This document shows, in pieces, positions 52,116-62,072 of a DNA stretch of 64,000 nucleotides; position 1 is the first letter of the stretch; each line of letters starts with the position of its first letter. The notes under the pieces are model-generated. The model saw only the letters and a list, made by a program, of their open reading frames with translations. It did no database searches and was not told the DNA's origin. The position numbers and the translations under genes were made by a program. The DNA is from Persephonella sp. IF05-L8 (GTDB lineage: Bacteria > Aquificota > Aquificia > Aquificales > Hydrogenothermaceae): the NCBI RefSeq assembly GCF_000703045.1, contig NZ_JNLJ01000001.1, positions 310,001-374,000 of the forward strand, read 5' to 3'.

Positions 52116-52988
52116 TTACGTTAACACGAATATGTTATTAGGTTCAATTATTATCGCTCTATCACTCATATTTCGTCTATTTATTTCTTCTTTAAAATGT
52201 TTTAAAGGAGCTTCCACTTGAACAAATTTTGGTATTGTGTGAAAAGTCCCATAATGGATTGGGACAATATAATCAGCCTTCAGGTCTAAAAAGGCATTTA
52301 CAGCTTCATAAGGGTTCATGTGAACTTTATGCAGGATAAGAGTAGGCTCATATCCTCCTATTGGAAGTAAAGCAATATCTATTTTGAACTTTTTACCGTA
52401 TTCTTTAAATCCATCAAAATAAGCTGTATCTCCACCAAAATAAAAAGTCTTATCTTCAATAGTTATCAGATAACTGGCCACTTCTGTATTAGGAAATAGA
52501 ATTGAACGACCTTTGTTATGTTTCACAGGTAAAGAGGTTATTTTTATTCCTTCTTTTTGCGTGGTTTCAAAATGCTTTAGCTCTAAAATTTCCTTAAAAT
52601 GAATTCTTCCAAGCACAGGTTTGGTGTTTTCGGGAATTATCACTACACTTTCCCTGTCTAATCTTCTTAAAGTTCTCATATCAAGATGGTCGTAGTGGGC
52701 ATGGGATATCACAATAAGGTCAACTTGAGGCACAAGGTCAGGTCTCAGTGCAGGTTTTTGTCTTTTAATTCCAAATATATGGGGGCTTAAAAATGGGTCG
52801 GTCAGAACTTTTTTACCTTTATAAGAAATCAAAAATGTAGAATGCCCCAGATTTGCAATAAAATCTCTGTTTTCTTTTATTGCTGCAGTTATCTTCTGGT
52901 ATATTTCTGAATTTTCATCAAGCATATATTCTTTATGAAGTCTATAATCCCTTACTTTTTGCTTCCTGCCAGTAATATTCCATATCAT
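52116..52988 (-). CDS. Metallo-beta-lactamase-fold hydrolase (UlaG/NAPE-PLD-like)
   Basis: 290 residues. The fold's motifs are present: N-L-G-H-S-T-F-L-I, L-T-D-P-F-L, the zinc site V-I-S-H-A-H-Y-D-H-L-D, a downstream His in L-P-V-K-H, and F-G-G-D-T-A-Y-F-D. The substrate is unknown; relatives cleave lactones or phosphodiesters. The annotated start overlaps mazG by 47 bases; ATG 52925 would nearly remove the overlap but has a poor ribosome site, so the first ~21 residues are uncertain. Confidence 0.83.
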   Translation of the reverse strand: MIWNITGRKQKVRDYRLHKEYMLDENSEIYQKITAAIKENRDFIANLGHSTFLISYKGKKVLTDPFLSPHIFGIKRQKPALRPDLVPQVDLIVISHAHYDHLDMRTLRRLDRESVVIIPENTKPVLGRIHFKEILELKHFETTQKEGIKITSLPVKHNKGRSILFPNTEVASYLITIEDKTFYFGGDTAYFDGFKEYGKKFKIDIALLPIGGYEPTLILHKVHMNPYEAVNAFLDLKADYIVPIHYGTFHTIPKFVQVEAPLKHFKEEINRRNMSDRAIIIEPNNIFVLT

Positions 52989-53718
52989 TTAGCGGCATCT
53001 CCTTCAGGTCAATATTTTTTTCTTTTGCTTTTTTCTCAATATAGTTAAATCTTCTAATGCTTCTATCTGTTGCTTCGTGTAATGCTTCTTCAGGGTCTAT
53101 CCCATAAGCCCTTGCCAGATTTGTTATTGTAAGTAGTAAATCCCCAAGCTCATGTTTTATCTCTTCTGGGTTTTTGGCTTCTTTCAGTTCATTAAGTTCC
53201 TCTTCAACTTTTTCCATAACTTCCTGAGGATTTTGCCAGTCAAAGCCTACTTTTGACATTCTTTTCTGAACTTTTACAGCTCTCATTAATGCTGGCATCC
53301 TTGACGGAATACCTTCCAGAATAGATTTCCTTTTTTTCTCTTTTTGTTTAATCATCTCCCATTTTTTTAGATGGTCTTCACCTTCTAATTCCTCATATTT
53401 CTGGTCTCCAAATACATGGGGATGTCTTCGGATAAGTTTATCAATTAAAGAGTTTATAACATCATTTATATCAAACTTGCCTTCGTCCTTTTTAATCTGT
53501 GCATGGAAAACAACCTGTAAAAGCAAGTCTCCAAGCTCTTCAATCATAGCATCTGTATCATCTTTTTCTATAGCCTCAAAGAGTTCATAAGCCTCTTCTA
53601 TAAGATTATTTTTTATAGACTGGCTTGTTTGCTCCTTATCCCATGGGCATTCTTTTCTTAGCCTTGCCATTATATCCACAAGTTTTTGAAAATTTTTTCC
53701 TTCCTCTCTACACTCCAT
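52942..53718 (-). CDS. mazG: Nucleoside triphosphate pyrophosphohydrolase MazG
   Basis: Hydrolyses NTPs to NMP and pyrophosphate, a house-cleaning role. 258 residues with the two tandem MazG domains: C-P-W-D-K-E-Q-T-S ... E-E-A-Y-E-L ... E-L-G-D-L-L-L-Q-V-V-F-H in the first, E-E-L-N-E-L ... E-L-G-D-L-L-L-T-I-T-N-L-A-R in the second. GAGGGAGGC lies before the start. Divergent from upp. Confidence 0.95.
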   Translation of the reverse strand: MECREEGKNFQKLVDIMARLRKECPWDKEQTSQSIKNNLIEEAYELFEAIEKDDTDAMIEELGDLLLQVVFHAQIKKDEGKFDINDVINSLIDKLIRRHPHVFGDQKYEELEGEDHLKKWEMIKQKEKKRKSILEGIPSRMPALMRAVKVQKRMSKVGFDWQNPQEVMEKVEEELNELKEAKNPEEIKHELGDLLLTITNLARAYGIDPEEALHEATDRSIRRFNYIEKKAKEKNIDLKEMPLNDMEYYWQEAKSKGL

Positions 53719-53779
53719 CTACAGCCTCCCTCAGTGTTAGAATATTTAAGCAATATAATATATGCCTCAGGAGAAAAAA

Positions 53780-54403
53780 ATGAAAAATGTTATAGAAGTT
53801 AATCATCCTATATTAAAAAATCTTATAACAAAACTTAGGGATAATAATACCAAACCGTATAATTTCCGTGAGTTTATCTCAGAAATTGCCAGAATTTTGC
53901 TATTTGAGGCTCTAAAAAATGAGCCTTTAGTGGAAAAAGAAGTAGATATATGGATTGGAAAAGGTAGATTTCCTGCCCTTCAGGAAGAAAAATATGTGTT
54001 TATTCCTATTTTAAGGGCTGGTCTTCCTATGCTTGATGGGGTTTTGAAGGTTATCCCTGAGGCTGTTTCAGGATTTCTGGCAATTAAAAGGAATGAGGAA
54101 ACACTTGAAAGTGTCCTTTACTATGACCGTGTTCCTCAGCTTAATGGGAAAATAGCAATAATACTTGACCCTATGGTTGCTACAGGTGGTTCTCTGGATT
54201 ATGCGATATCTGTAATAAAAGAAAAAAATCCAGAAAAAATAATTTCTCTAAATATAATTGGTGCTCCTGAAGGGTTGCAAAAAGTATCACAGAACCATCC
54301 AGATATAACCATTTATATAGCTCAGATAGATGAAAGACTAAACGATAAAGGATACATAATTCCAGGTCTTGGGGATGCAGGGGACAGGGCATATAACACT
54401 TAG
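53780..54403 (+). CDS. upp: Uracil phosphoribosyltransferase
   Basis: Salvages uracil to UMP with PRPP. 207 residues with V-N-H-P-I-L-K, P-I-L-R-A-G-L-P-M-L-D-G, the PRPP loop I-L-D-P-M-V-A-T-G-G-S and the uracil-binding C-terminus I-P-G-L-G-D-A-G-D-R. The ATG at 53780 is chosen for CAGGAG seven bases upstream, rather than 53762. Stop overlaps the convergent bacterioferritin stop by 4 bases. Confidence 0.95.
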   Translation: MKNVIEVNHPILKNLITKLRDNNTKPYNFREFISEIARILLFEALKNEPLVEKEVDIWIGKGRFPALQEEKYVFIPILRAGLPMLDGVLKVIPEAVSGFLAIKRNEETLESVLYYDRVPQLNGKIAIILDPMVATGGSLDYAISVIKEKNPEKIISLNIIGAPEGLQKVSQNHPDITIYIAQIDERLNDKGYIIPGLGDAGDRAYNT

Positions 54404-54900
54404 CCCTCTTTCCCCTGTGAACCAATTCTTTTACTTCTTTCCATAGCCTGTTGTGACAGGTATTCCAGACCAAATTTTTTCAGGTTTTCATATTCTGTGT
54501 TAAATGTATCGTAATGTCTTTCTTCATCCATTATTACTGCTTCAAAAATCTGCTTTGTTCCTGCATCTCTGTTGTTAGAGGCTTCCACTGCAAATTCGTT
54601 ATACATATCTACTGCTTCTTCCTCTGCATTCATAGCCCACTTGAGCATTTCTTCAGGGTCTCTGATATGTTCTATATCTTTGGCTGGTTTCATCTCTATC
54701 TCTCCACCAAGGAATAGAATTCTTTCTGCAAATCTTTCTGTGTGAAGCATTTCATCAATGGCTGTTTTTTTGAATATTGCCGCCAGTAAATCATATCCAA
54801 GGTCATCCAATACAAAATGGAAATACATATATTGGTGAATTGCCGTTAGTTCTTCAGCAATAGCTTTGTTTAATAGTTCCACAGATTTTTCCCTGTTCAT
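54400..54900 (-). CDS. bfr: Bacterioferritin
   Basis: Iron-storage four-helix-bundle protein. 166 residues with all ferroxidase ligands in place: E17, E50, H53, E93, E126 and H129. M51, matching the heme-ligating Met of E. coli Bfr, shows the heme-binding type. TAGGAGGG precedes the start, and a weak Fur-like sequence lies just upstream (54923-54940). Confidence 0.93.
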   Translation of the reverse strand: MNREKSVELLNKAIAEELTAIHQYMYFHFVLDDLGYDLLAAIFKKTAIDEMLHTERFAERILFLGGEIEMKPAKDIEHIRDPEEMLKWAMNAEEEAVDMYNEFAVEASNNRDAGTKQIFEAVIMDEERHYDTFNTEYENLKKFGLEYLSQQAMERSKRIGSQGKEG

Positions 54901-54922
54901 AATACTACCCTCCTATTTTTCT

Positions 54923-54940
54923 AATAACAATAATGATTAC
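54923..54940. promoter_or_regulatory. Weak Fur-box-like sequence before bfr
   Basis: AATAAC-AATAAT-G-ATTAC resembles the hexamer series of Fur boxes (GATAAT-GATAAT-C-ATTATC) at about 4, 5 and 4 of 6 positions. AT-rich background makes chance matches likely; listed because bfr is a usual iron-regulated gene and cydA carries a better match. Confidence 0.25.
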
Positions 54941-54973
54941 TGATTGTAAAGTCAATATCTATCCAAGATGTTT

Positions 54974-56893
54974 TTATCTTTTTACCTTTCTGCGAACGGC
55001 TACGATGAATTGGTAGATTAGAAAACCTGATGCTACTGTATATATGAAAAGAAATAAAATTATCCATAAATTACTTTCATTAAATTCTCCTTTTATGGTT
55101 TTTGTAATTTCTGCTATGTTTTTAACTGACAATAAAAATGGAGATAATATGAGTTCCAAAATTTTGAAATAAAGTTTTACTGCTTCCCACATTGCAGTTA
55201 AAAATCCTTTTTCATAAGACCAGTATGTTTTTTCAGCACAGACTTTAAATTCCTCAAACATACAGTAATAGTAATTTCTTTGGAATATAAACGAAGTTAT
55301 AAAAGAAATTGTAAATAACCACATTAAAGGTTTAGTCCAGCTTTGACCGAAGTTTGAAACCCATTTGTGAATTGTAAAAACAAGTCTTTCTTGCCAATTA
55401 TCTTTTGTCCATCCTTGTTGCTCAAAATATTTTTCATAGGCTTTCATTTCTAATGCATAAAATTTGTTAGCAGTTATATGGTCTTCTTGTTTATCTAATG
55501 CAAGTTTTAATTGTCTGTAAACATCACGAAGTTCTATTATTTTTTCTTCTTTTAAAGTTTCTAATTTTTTATGGCTAAGGTATGCCTCAACTCTCAATCT
55601 TAAGCTTCTATCAATTAAATTTTCCTTTGTAAGTTCATTATTAGTAATTTTCTCTTTTAATTCATCTATTTTAGTTTCTACTTCATCATCTGATGATATA
55701 TATGGTCTTATTAAATTTTTTAAAGGAATCCATTTCTCTTCTATATTTATTCTTTCTTCTGAAACGTCTCCCCAATGAATATTATTTAAAATACAATTAT
55801 CAAAAGAAACATTTCTGAATACTATATCTTTTGCTTCTGTTAAGTCTAAATTATTAAAGTCAAAATTTTTTAAAGAGGTATTTGTAATTTTTAATAGATT
55901 TTTTACTTTTACCCCGTAAAATCGTATAGTTTCTGAATAGTTATAAATCGAATTTATAATTAAATTTTGAATTTCAACCTTATTTTCTTTATTGTCGTAA
56001 TATCCATAAACTAAAAATTTAGCTTCTTTATCAAACTCAGATTCACTTAAATCAAAATTATCATAAAACTTACAACCGTAGATTTTTACACTATCTTTAA
56101 ATTTACATCCTATAAAATCCGCTTTTTTATAAAATAAAGTCTCATAGCATAAAAAGTAAGGTATATAACTATAAGATATATTGAAATCTCCAAAAAACTT
56201 GCACTCACTAAAGTCTACTCTGTTCTTAAAAATTACTCTCAACAAATGAAATTTATCAAGAAACTTAGAATGCCAAAAATCAACAGGACTTTCAAACTTT
56301 AAACTTTCACCATGATACCAGAAATTTAAGTTTTTATCAGCTTTTAAAATACTTATTTTTTCTTCTTCTTTGTTTATTGTTTGAATTATACTTTTATCAA
56401 GCTTTCCAAGATAAACATCATAAAAATATTCTTCAAAGCAAGGAAATACGAACCCCCTAAAATCATAAAAAAGTTCATCTTCTTTTAATTTAAAAAAATA
56501 TCTTATACAAAACTTTTTATTTTTGTCTTTTTCATTTTCTTTTTCTTCAAACTCTTTTTGAGTTTCTTCCGGTAGTAGCTGTTTTAATTGTTCCCATTTT
56601 TCTTCCTCTGTCCCTTCAAAATTATCCCACTTTTTTTTATAATCCACCGCAAATCTGTAAGCCCTTATTCTTCCCCAAAATTCATTAACTAAATTCCCAT
56701 TCCACTTTTCATTATAATTTCCCATCCAGATTTCGTTTTCTTTTTTGCAGTGGAAAATGCAGGTTCCATAAACTACCGTATCCTTATTTATTTCTTTCGG
56801 TACAAAAACAACAACAGGTTCTATAACGTTTCTTCCTATCTCTTTACAAATTCTACATTCATGATTTTCTAAATAAATGACTGAATAACTCAA
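54974..56893 (-). CDS. Large AT-rich membrane protein with pentapeptide-like repeats
   Basis: 639 residues. N-terminal Cys set C13-x2-C16 and C45-x3-C49 may bind a metal. The middle (~220-385) has degenerate pentapeptide-type coils such as V-D-F-S-E-C-K-F, A-D-F-I-G-C-K-F and F-D-L-S-E-S-E-F. A charged helix (D-V-Y-R-Q-L-K-L-A-L ... A-N-K-F-Y-A-L-E-M) and three hydrophobic segments (~525-545, 575-598 and 615-634) end the protein, a layout seen in pentapeptide proteins with channel-like tails. Base composition is richer in A+T than its neighbours, hinting at transfer. No function is assigned. Confidence 0.65.
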   Translation of the reverse strand: MSYSVIYLENHECRICKEIGRNVIEPVVVFVPKEINKDTVVYGTCIFHCKKENEIWMGNYNEKWNGNLVNEFWGRIRAYRFAVDYKKKWDNFEGTEEEKWEQLKQLLPEETQKEFEEKENEKDKNKKFCIRYFFKLKEDELFYDFRGFVFPCFEEYFYDVYLGKLDKSIIQTINKEEEKISILKADKNLNFWYHGESLKFESPVDFWHSKFLDKFHLLRVIFKNRVDFSECKFFGDFNISYSYIPYFLCYETLFYKKADFIGCKFKDSVKIYGCKFYDNFDLSESEFDKEAKFLVYGYYDNKENKVEIQNLIINSIYNYSETIRFYGVKVKNLLKITNTSLKNFDFNNLDLTEAKDIVFRNVSFDNCILNNIHWGDVSEERINIEEKWIPLKNLIRPYISSDDEVETKIDELKEKITNNELTKENLIDRSLRLRVEAYLSHKKLETLKEEKIIELRDVYRQLKLALDKQEDHITANKFYALEMKAYEKYFEQQGWTKDNWQERLVFTIHKWVSNFGQSWTKPLMWLFTISFITSFIFQRNYYYCMFEEFKVCAEKTYWSYEKGFLTAMWEAVKLYFKILELILSPFLLSVKNIAEITKTIKGEFNESNLWIILFLFIYTVASGFLIYQFIVAVRRKVKR

Positions 56894-56950
56894 ACTCCCT
56901 TCCCCAAAAGGTTAAGAAAATCTACTATTATTTTAGTATATTTTGCAAAC

Positions 56951-59710
56951 TTAAACTCTTACCCTTTCCTGCAGGTATTTCTTCAAAAATCTGCCTGTGT
57001 GGGAGTTTGGATTATTTGCGACTTGTTCTGGGGTTCCTGTGGCTACAATCTGACCGCCTCTTTCTCCTCCTTCTGGTCCCAAATCTATTATCCAGTCTGC
57101 ATTTTTTATAACATCAAGGTTGTGTTCTATCACTACAACGGTGTTTCCTTTTTCCACCAGTTTGTTTAGAACCCTTATCAGCTTTTCAACATCGTGGGAG
57201 TGTAGTCCTGTTGTTGGCTCATCAAGAAGATAAAGAGTTCTTCCTGTGTCCCTTTTTGAAAGCTCTCTTGTCAGTTTTATCCTCTGAGCCTCTCCACCAG
57301 ACAGGGTTGTTGCAGGCTGTCCAAGTTTTATGTAATCAAGTCCAACATCGTATAAAACCTGTAGCTTGTTTCTTATTGAAGGAACATTTTGGAAGAATTC
57401 AAGGGCTTCTGCAACAGTCATATCCAGGACATCTGCTATGTTCTTCCCTTTATATTCAACAGCAAGGGTTTCTTTGTTGTATCTTTTGCCCTGACATACC
57501 TCGCAGGTTACATAAACATCAGGTAAGAAATGCATCTCTATTTTTACAACTCCATCCCCTTTGCATGCTTCACATCTACCACCTTTGACATTGAAGGAAA
57601 ACCTTCCCGGTGTGTATCCTCTTATCTTTGCCTCTGGTGTTGCAGCAAAAAGGGCTCTTATATTGTCAAAAACCTTTGTGTATGTTGCAGGATTTGAACG
57701 GGGAGTTCTGCCTATTGGAGACTGGTCAACATTTATAACCTTGTCTATATGTTCCCAGCCTTCTATTTTTTTGTGTTTTCCTACGTATTCATTCCTGTGG
57801 TGAAATCTGTTTTTAGCAGCCTGCCAGAGAATATCGTAAATAAGAGTAGATTTTCCGCTACCTGAAACACCTGTAATGGCGACAAACAGACCAAGTGGTA
57901 TCTCAACATCTATATTTTTTAGGTTATGCTCTGAGGCTCCTCTGATAACAAGCTTTTTCTCAGGGGCTGGAGTTCTTCTTTTTTCTGGAACAGGTATAGT
58001 CAGTTTTCCACTGAGATATTTACCTGTCAGAGAGTTTTCATTTTCCATTATCTCCTCAGGAGTTCCCATAGCCACAACTTCACCACCATAAACACCACTT
58101 CCGGGACCCATATCAATGATAATATCCGCTTCTTCTATTGTTTCTGGGTCATGTTCCACAACTATTACTGTGTTATCTAAGTCCCTTAGCTCTTTTAGTG
58201 TGTTAATCAGCTTTGCTGTATCCCTTGGGTGAAGTCCAATAGAGGGCTCATCAAGGACATATAAAACACCGCTTAGCTTTGAACCTATCTGGGTTGCAAG
58301 TCTTATTCTCTGTGCTTCTCCTCCTGAAAGGGTGGTTGCTGAACGCTCAAGGGTTAGATAATCAAGTCCTACATTTAGCAGAAAACCAAGTCTTTCTTTG
58401 ATTTCCTTTATGATTTTTTCGGCAATTATTCTGTCCTTCTGGGACATTGGAGAGTTTTCAAATTCTGTAAAGAAATCATAAGCCTGCTGTATGTTCATTC
58501 TGACAACATCCCAGATTGATTTTCCGTTTATCAGGACGTATAAAGCCTCTCTCCTCAGTCTTGCCCCATGGCAGACTGGACAGGTAACCTCTCTTATATA
58601 TTTCTCAAGCTCTTCCCTCTGTTTTTCGTTGTCTGTTTCAAGATATTTCCTTTCAAGGTGAGGGATTATCTCAAGTAGAAGGTCTTCTTTTACCTCTTCG
58701 GGAAGGTCTTTAAACTTTGTATATTTGTTTATCCCGTGATAGTAGAGGATATCAAAAATCATTCCTTTTATATATTTGAAATAAAAGCTGTCTGTTATTC
58801 TGAAAGCCTCTATAACTGACCTGTTGTAATCAACAAGGGCATCAACGTCTATCTTGTGGATAACACCAAGTCCTTTACATTCAGGGCATGCTCCGTAAGG
58901 ACTGTTAAATGAGAAAAGTCTTGGTGAAAGCTCTGCAATGGAAAATCCATGTTCAGGACAGGCAAATTTTTCACTAAATAGATAATCTTTCCCTTCTGAC
59001 AGATTATTCACAACAACAAGACCATCCCCAAGTCTTAAAGCCTGTTCTATGCTATCAACGAGCCTTGTTCTTATGCCTTCTTTCAGGACTATTCTATCAA
59101 CAACAACCTCTATTGTGTGCTTTTTGTTTTTTTCCAGCTTTGGAACATCCTCAACCATATATATTTCTCCGTCAACTCTGACACGGGGATATCCCATTCT
59201 GTTGATTTTTTCAAAAATATCCTTATGCTCACCTTTTTTACCTCTTATAATAGGGGCTAATATCTGGAGTTTTGTTCCTTCTGGGAATTTTAAAATTTGG
59301 TCTGCGATTTCTTCTGGAGACTGTGATGCAATAAGATTATTACACTCAGGACAGTGGGGCTTTCCTACCCTTGCAAATAAAAGTCTAAGATAGTCATAAA
59401 TTTCTGTTACTGTCCCAACTGTTGAACGGGGATTTTTTGAGGTTGTTTTCTGGTCTATTGCTATCGCAGGGGAAAGTCCATCTATGCTGTCAACATCAGG
59501 TTTTTCCATCAGCCCCAAAAACTGCCTTGCATAAGCAGAAAGGCTCTCAACATATCTTCTCTGCCCTTCTGCGTATATGGTGTCAAATGCAAGTGATGAT
59601 TTTCCTGAGCCTGAGGGTCCTGTTATTACAATCAGTTTATTTTTTGGTATCTCAAGGTCTATATTTTTTAAATTATGCTGCCTTGCTCCATGAATTATTA
59701 TCTTATCCAT
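56951..59710 (-). CDS. uvrA: Excinuclease ABC subunit A
   Basis: DNA damage-recognition ATPase of nucleotide excision repair. 919 residues: two ABC modules (Walker [10 protein letters not shown] and G-V-S-G-S-G-K-S-T), zinc modules (C-P-E-C, C-x-A-C-K-G-D-G, C-E-V-C), and two L-S-G-G-E-A-Q-R-I signatures. The ATG at 59710 follows TTTGGAGG; the frame's earlier ATG at 59752 has no ribosome site. Confidence 0.97.
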   Translation of the reverse strand: MDKIIIHGARQHNLKNIDLEIPKNKLIVITGPSGSGKSSLAFDTIYAEGQRRYVESLSAYARQFLGLMEKPDVDSIDGLSPAIAIDQKTTSKNPRSTVGTVTEIYDYLRLLFARVGKPHCPECNNLIASQSPEEIADQILKFPEGTKLQILAPIIRGKKGEHKDIFEKINRMGYPRVRVDGEIYMVEDVPKLEKNKKHTIEVVVDRIVLKEGIRTRLVDSIEQALRLGDGLVVVNNLSEGKDYLFSEKFACPEHGFSIAELSPRLFSFNSPYGACPECKGLGVIHKIDVDALVDYNRSVIEAFRITDSFYFKYIKGMIFDILYYHGINKYTKFKDLPEEVKEDLLLEIIPHLERKYLETDNEKQREELEKYIREVTCPVCHGARLRREALYVLINGKSIWDVVRMNIQQAYDFFTEFENSPMSQKDRIIAEKIIKEIKERLGFLLNVGLDYLTLERSATTLSGGEAQRIRLATQIGSKLSGVLYVLDEPSIGLHPRDTAKLINTLKELRDLDNTVIVVEHDPETIEEADIIIDMGPGSGVYGGEVVAMGTPEEIMENENSLTGKYLSGKLTIPVPEKRRTPAPEKKLVIRGASEHNLKNIDVEIPLGLFVAITGVSGSGKSTLIYDILWQAAKNRFHHRNEYVGKHKKIEGWEHIDKVINVDQSPIGRTPRSNPATYTKVFDNIRALFAATPEAKIRGYTPGRFSFNVKGGRCEACKGDGVVKIEMHFLPDVYVTCEVCQGKRYNKETLAVEYKGKNIADVLDMTVAEALEFFQNVPSIRNKLQVLYDVGLDYIKLGQPATTLSGGEAQRIKLTRELSKRDTGRTLYLLDEPTTGLHSHDVEKLIRVLNKLVEKGNTVVVIEHNLDVIKNADWIIDLGPEGGERGGQIVATGTPEQVANNPNSHTGRFLKKYLQERVRV

Positions 59711-59856
59711 TAAAACCTCCAAAAAGTTCTGAAAATATAAATGATACAACAAGTTATAAAATTTGAGGTTATTATCAAGGAGAAAAAGAAATACTAAAGG
59801 CTTCTTATAGATTAGAGATAAAGGTTTCCCTTACAGAGAAAAAACACTAAACATTT

Positions 59857-60423
59857 TTACCTTCCATATACTCCCAAAAGATATGTTTGGGAAAGTATAT
59901 GCCCTTCCATAGCATATCTTACATCTTCTTTTGTTGCTCCCGGGGGAAGTCCTAAGGTTGGTATATCTATGGCATATATTCTGATAAAATACCTGTGGGG
60001 CATACCTCGTGGAGGACAGGGACCGTTATACCCTATTTTTCCAAAATCATTTATACCCTGTTTTATTATCCCATTAACAACAGGTAATTTAGGTAAATTT
60101 TCTGGAAGATTTGTCATGTAATAAGGAATATCATAAACTATCCAGTGGACAAAAACCCCAAATGGAGCATCAGGGTCTTCCATTATAATAACAAAGCTTT
60201 GAGTTCCAGGTGGAAAATCTCCCCAATAAAGTCCCGGGGAGATATCATCCCCATCACAGGTATATTTTCTCGGGATATAAGTATCATTCATAAAAGCTGT
60301 AGATTTTAGAAAAAAGGAGTTTTTTATATTTGAAAATTCATTTTTATCTTTTCCAGCTATAATATCAGCACATGCTGTTAATGAAATCATGCCTATTACA
60401 AATAAAATAATTTTCCTTATCAT
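59857..60423 (-). CDS. YbhB/YbcL-type PEBP family lipoprotein
   Basis: 188 residues. Lipobox L-T-A-C18 after a signal; then the phosphatidylethanolamine-binding fold with the D-P-D-A-P motif (in M-E-D-P-D-A-P-F-G), F-V-H-W-I-V-Y-D-I and G-Y-N-G-P-C-P-P-R-G. Bacterial members have no firmly known role. Lies 29 bases downstream of hemN with its own AGGGAGG site. Confidence 0.88.
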   Translation of the reverse strand: MIRKIILFVIGMISLTACADIIAGKDKNEFSNIKNSFFLKSTAFMNDTYIPRKYTCDGDDISPGLYWGDFPPGTQSFVIIMEDPDAPFGVFVHWIVYDIPYYMTNLPENLPKLPVVNGIIKQGINDFGKIGYNGPCPPRGMPHRYFIRIYAIDIPTLGLPPGATKEDVRYAMEGHILSQTYLLGVYGR

Positions 60424-60452
60424 ACAAAGTACCTCCCTATTTTTTTTATCCC

Positions 60453-61841
60453 CTATATTGCTTTAGAAAATCTTTTTTCTTTTTTAGCTTTTGTATAAAT
60501 ATCAAATGTTACTGCAATATTTCTGATAAGTAATCTTCCTGCAGGAGTTACATCAATTCTGTCTGGATATATTCTTATAAGACCGTCTTTTTCAAGTTCT
60601 CTAAGTTCTTCCATCTCAGATGCAAAGTAAGTATCAAAATCAATCCCATATTTTTCCTCAATCTCCCCTTTGTAAAGCTGGAAGTGGGACATAAGCCTCA
60701 TTATTACATCTCTACGAATAATATCATCCTGATTTAAAATAATTCCTCTTTCTAATGGAAGTTTTCCTTCATCTATCATTCCATAGTAGTCCTTAAGTTT
60801 TTTGTGGTTCTGAGCATAGGCATCATAAAGCATGCTGATAGATGTCGCCCCAAATCCTATAAGCTCAGCTTCTGCATGGGTTGTATATCCCTGAAAGTTT
60901 CTGTGGAGTGTTCTCTCCCTTTGAGCAACAGCAAGCTCGTCATCAGGTTTAGCAAAATGGTCCATACCGATAAACAGGTATCCTGCATTGGTCAGCTTCT
61001 CAATTGTCATTTTAAGGATATCTAACTTCTCCTGTGGCGGTGGAAGTGCTGCTTCATCTATCATTCTTTGAAGTCTTTTCAGCCATGGCACATGAGCATA
61101 ATTAAAGTTTGCTATTCTGTCAGGATTGAGTTTTATAACTTTTTCAACAGTTTCTGAGAACGTCTCAAGTGTCTGATAAGGTAGTCCATATATAAGGTCT
61201 ATATTTACACTTTCAAAACCAGCTTCCCTAATCCATGACATAACATTAAAAATCATTTCTTCTGGTTGAATTCTGTTTACAGCTTCCTGAACCTTTGGAT
61301 TAAAATCCTGAATTCCAAAGCTAACCCTATTAAATCCTATTTCCCTTAACAAAAATATCCTATCCCTGCTTACATGCCGTGGGTCTATCTCTATGGAAAT
61401 TTCCGCATTTTCATCAAAATCAAATCTTTTTTTGATTTCATTCATTAATTGAACTGTCTGGTCATCCTCCAGATAGTTAGGGGTTCCACCTCCCCAGTGA
61501 AGCTGGACAATCTTTCTGGATTTATCAAGGAGTGAGCCCATTATATCCATTTCTTTGTAAACATGCTCCAGATAAGGCTCAACAACTTCTTTTCTTCTGG
61601 TTATAATCACATTACAGCCACAAAAATGACAGGCAGATTCACAGAAAGGAATATGGAAATACAGAGAAAGGGGAGTTTTCCTTTCGTTAGACTGGATAAC
61701 CTTTTCCCGCCATTCTTCTTCCGTTAATTCAGGAGAAAACTCCTGAGCAGTTGGATAGCTTGTATATCTTGGAGCAGGCTTTGCATATTTTAAGATTAGG
61801 TCTAAATCAAACTTAACATCTTGCGGGTGAAAATTCATCAT
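60453..61841 (-). CDS. hemN: Oxygen-independent coproporphyrinogen III oxidase
   Basis: Radical-SAM enzyme of anaerobic heme synthesis. 462 residues with Y-F-H-I-P-F-C-E-S-A-C-H-F-C-G-C (cluster Cys plus the HemN-specific fourth Cys), the early Y-T-S-Y-P-T substrate motif, and G-F-G-A-T-S-I-S. The full-length HemN layout, not the HemW type. Divergent from cydA, so heme synthesis and cytochrome bd share the 253-base promoter region with the palindromes. Confidence 0.95.
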   Translation of the reverse strand: MMNFHPQDVKFDLDLILKYAKPAPRYTSYPTAQEFSPELTEEEWREKVIQSNERKTPLSLYFHIPFCESACHFCGCNVIITRRKEVVEPYLEHVYKEMDIMGSLLDKSRKIVQLHWGGGTPNYLEDDQTVQLMNEIKKRFDFDENAEISIEIDPRHVSRDRIFLLREIGFNRVSFGIQDFNPKVQEAVNRIQPEEMIFNVMSWIREAGFESVNIDLIYGLPYQTLETFSETVEKVIKLNPDRIANFNYAHVPWLKRLQRMIDEAALPPPQEKLDILKMTIEKLTNAGYLFIGMDHFAKPDDELAVAQRERTLHRNFQGYTTHAEAELIGFGATSISMLYDAYAQNHKKLKDYYGMIDEGKLPLERGIILNQDDIIRRDVIMRLMSHFQLYKGEIEEKYGIDFDTYFASEMEELRELEKDGLIRIYPDRIDVTPAGRLLIRNIAVTFDIYTKAKKEKRFSKAI

Positions 61842-61990
61842 TCTGACCTCAATATTTAATTATAGAAATTATACTATAATAAATATAAATAAATGATTTA
61901 CAGTATCAACAATATTCATCAGTAATCAATTATTTTCTATACACTCAAGGATGCAATAATTTTGAAAAAAATACTCCCCCATATAGAGTT

Positions 61991-62008
61991 AGTAAGTATT
62001 AACTTACT
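61991..62008. promoter_or_regulatory. Candidate TetR operator 1 before cydA
   Basis: AGTAAGT-ATTA-ACTTACT is a perfect 7-4-7 palindrome in the hemN-cydA intergenic region. The arms differ at one base from those of the operators at 62057 and 6153. Confidence 0.7.
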
Positions 62009-62032
62009 TTTCTATGACAACAATCATATACA

Positions 62033-62051
62033 GATAATGATAATCAGTTCA
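62033..62051 (+). promoter_or_regulatory. Partial Fur-box-like sequence before cydA
   Basis: The first 14 bases, GATAATGATAATCA, match the classic Fur box GATAATGATAATCATTATC exactly; the remaining five are poor. It lies between the two palindromes and could overlap the cydA -10 (GATAAT). Iron control is possible but unproven. Confidence 0.4.
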
Positions 62052-62056
62052 AATTA

Positions 62057-62072
62057 GTTAGTGCTTACTAAC
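62057..62072. promoter_or_regulatory. Candidate TetR operator 2 before cydA
   Basis: GTTAGT-GCTT-ACTAAC, perfect 6-4-6 palindrome (AGTTAGT on the left gives a 7-base arm with one mismatch), ending 22 bases before the cydA ATG. Its centre is 65 bases from operator 1, about six helical turns, which would allow looping. Confidence 0.7.
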
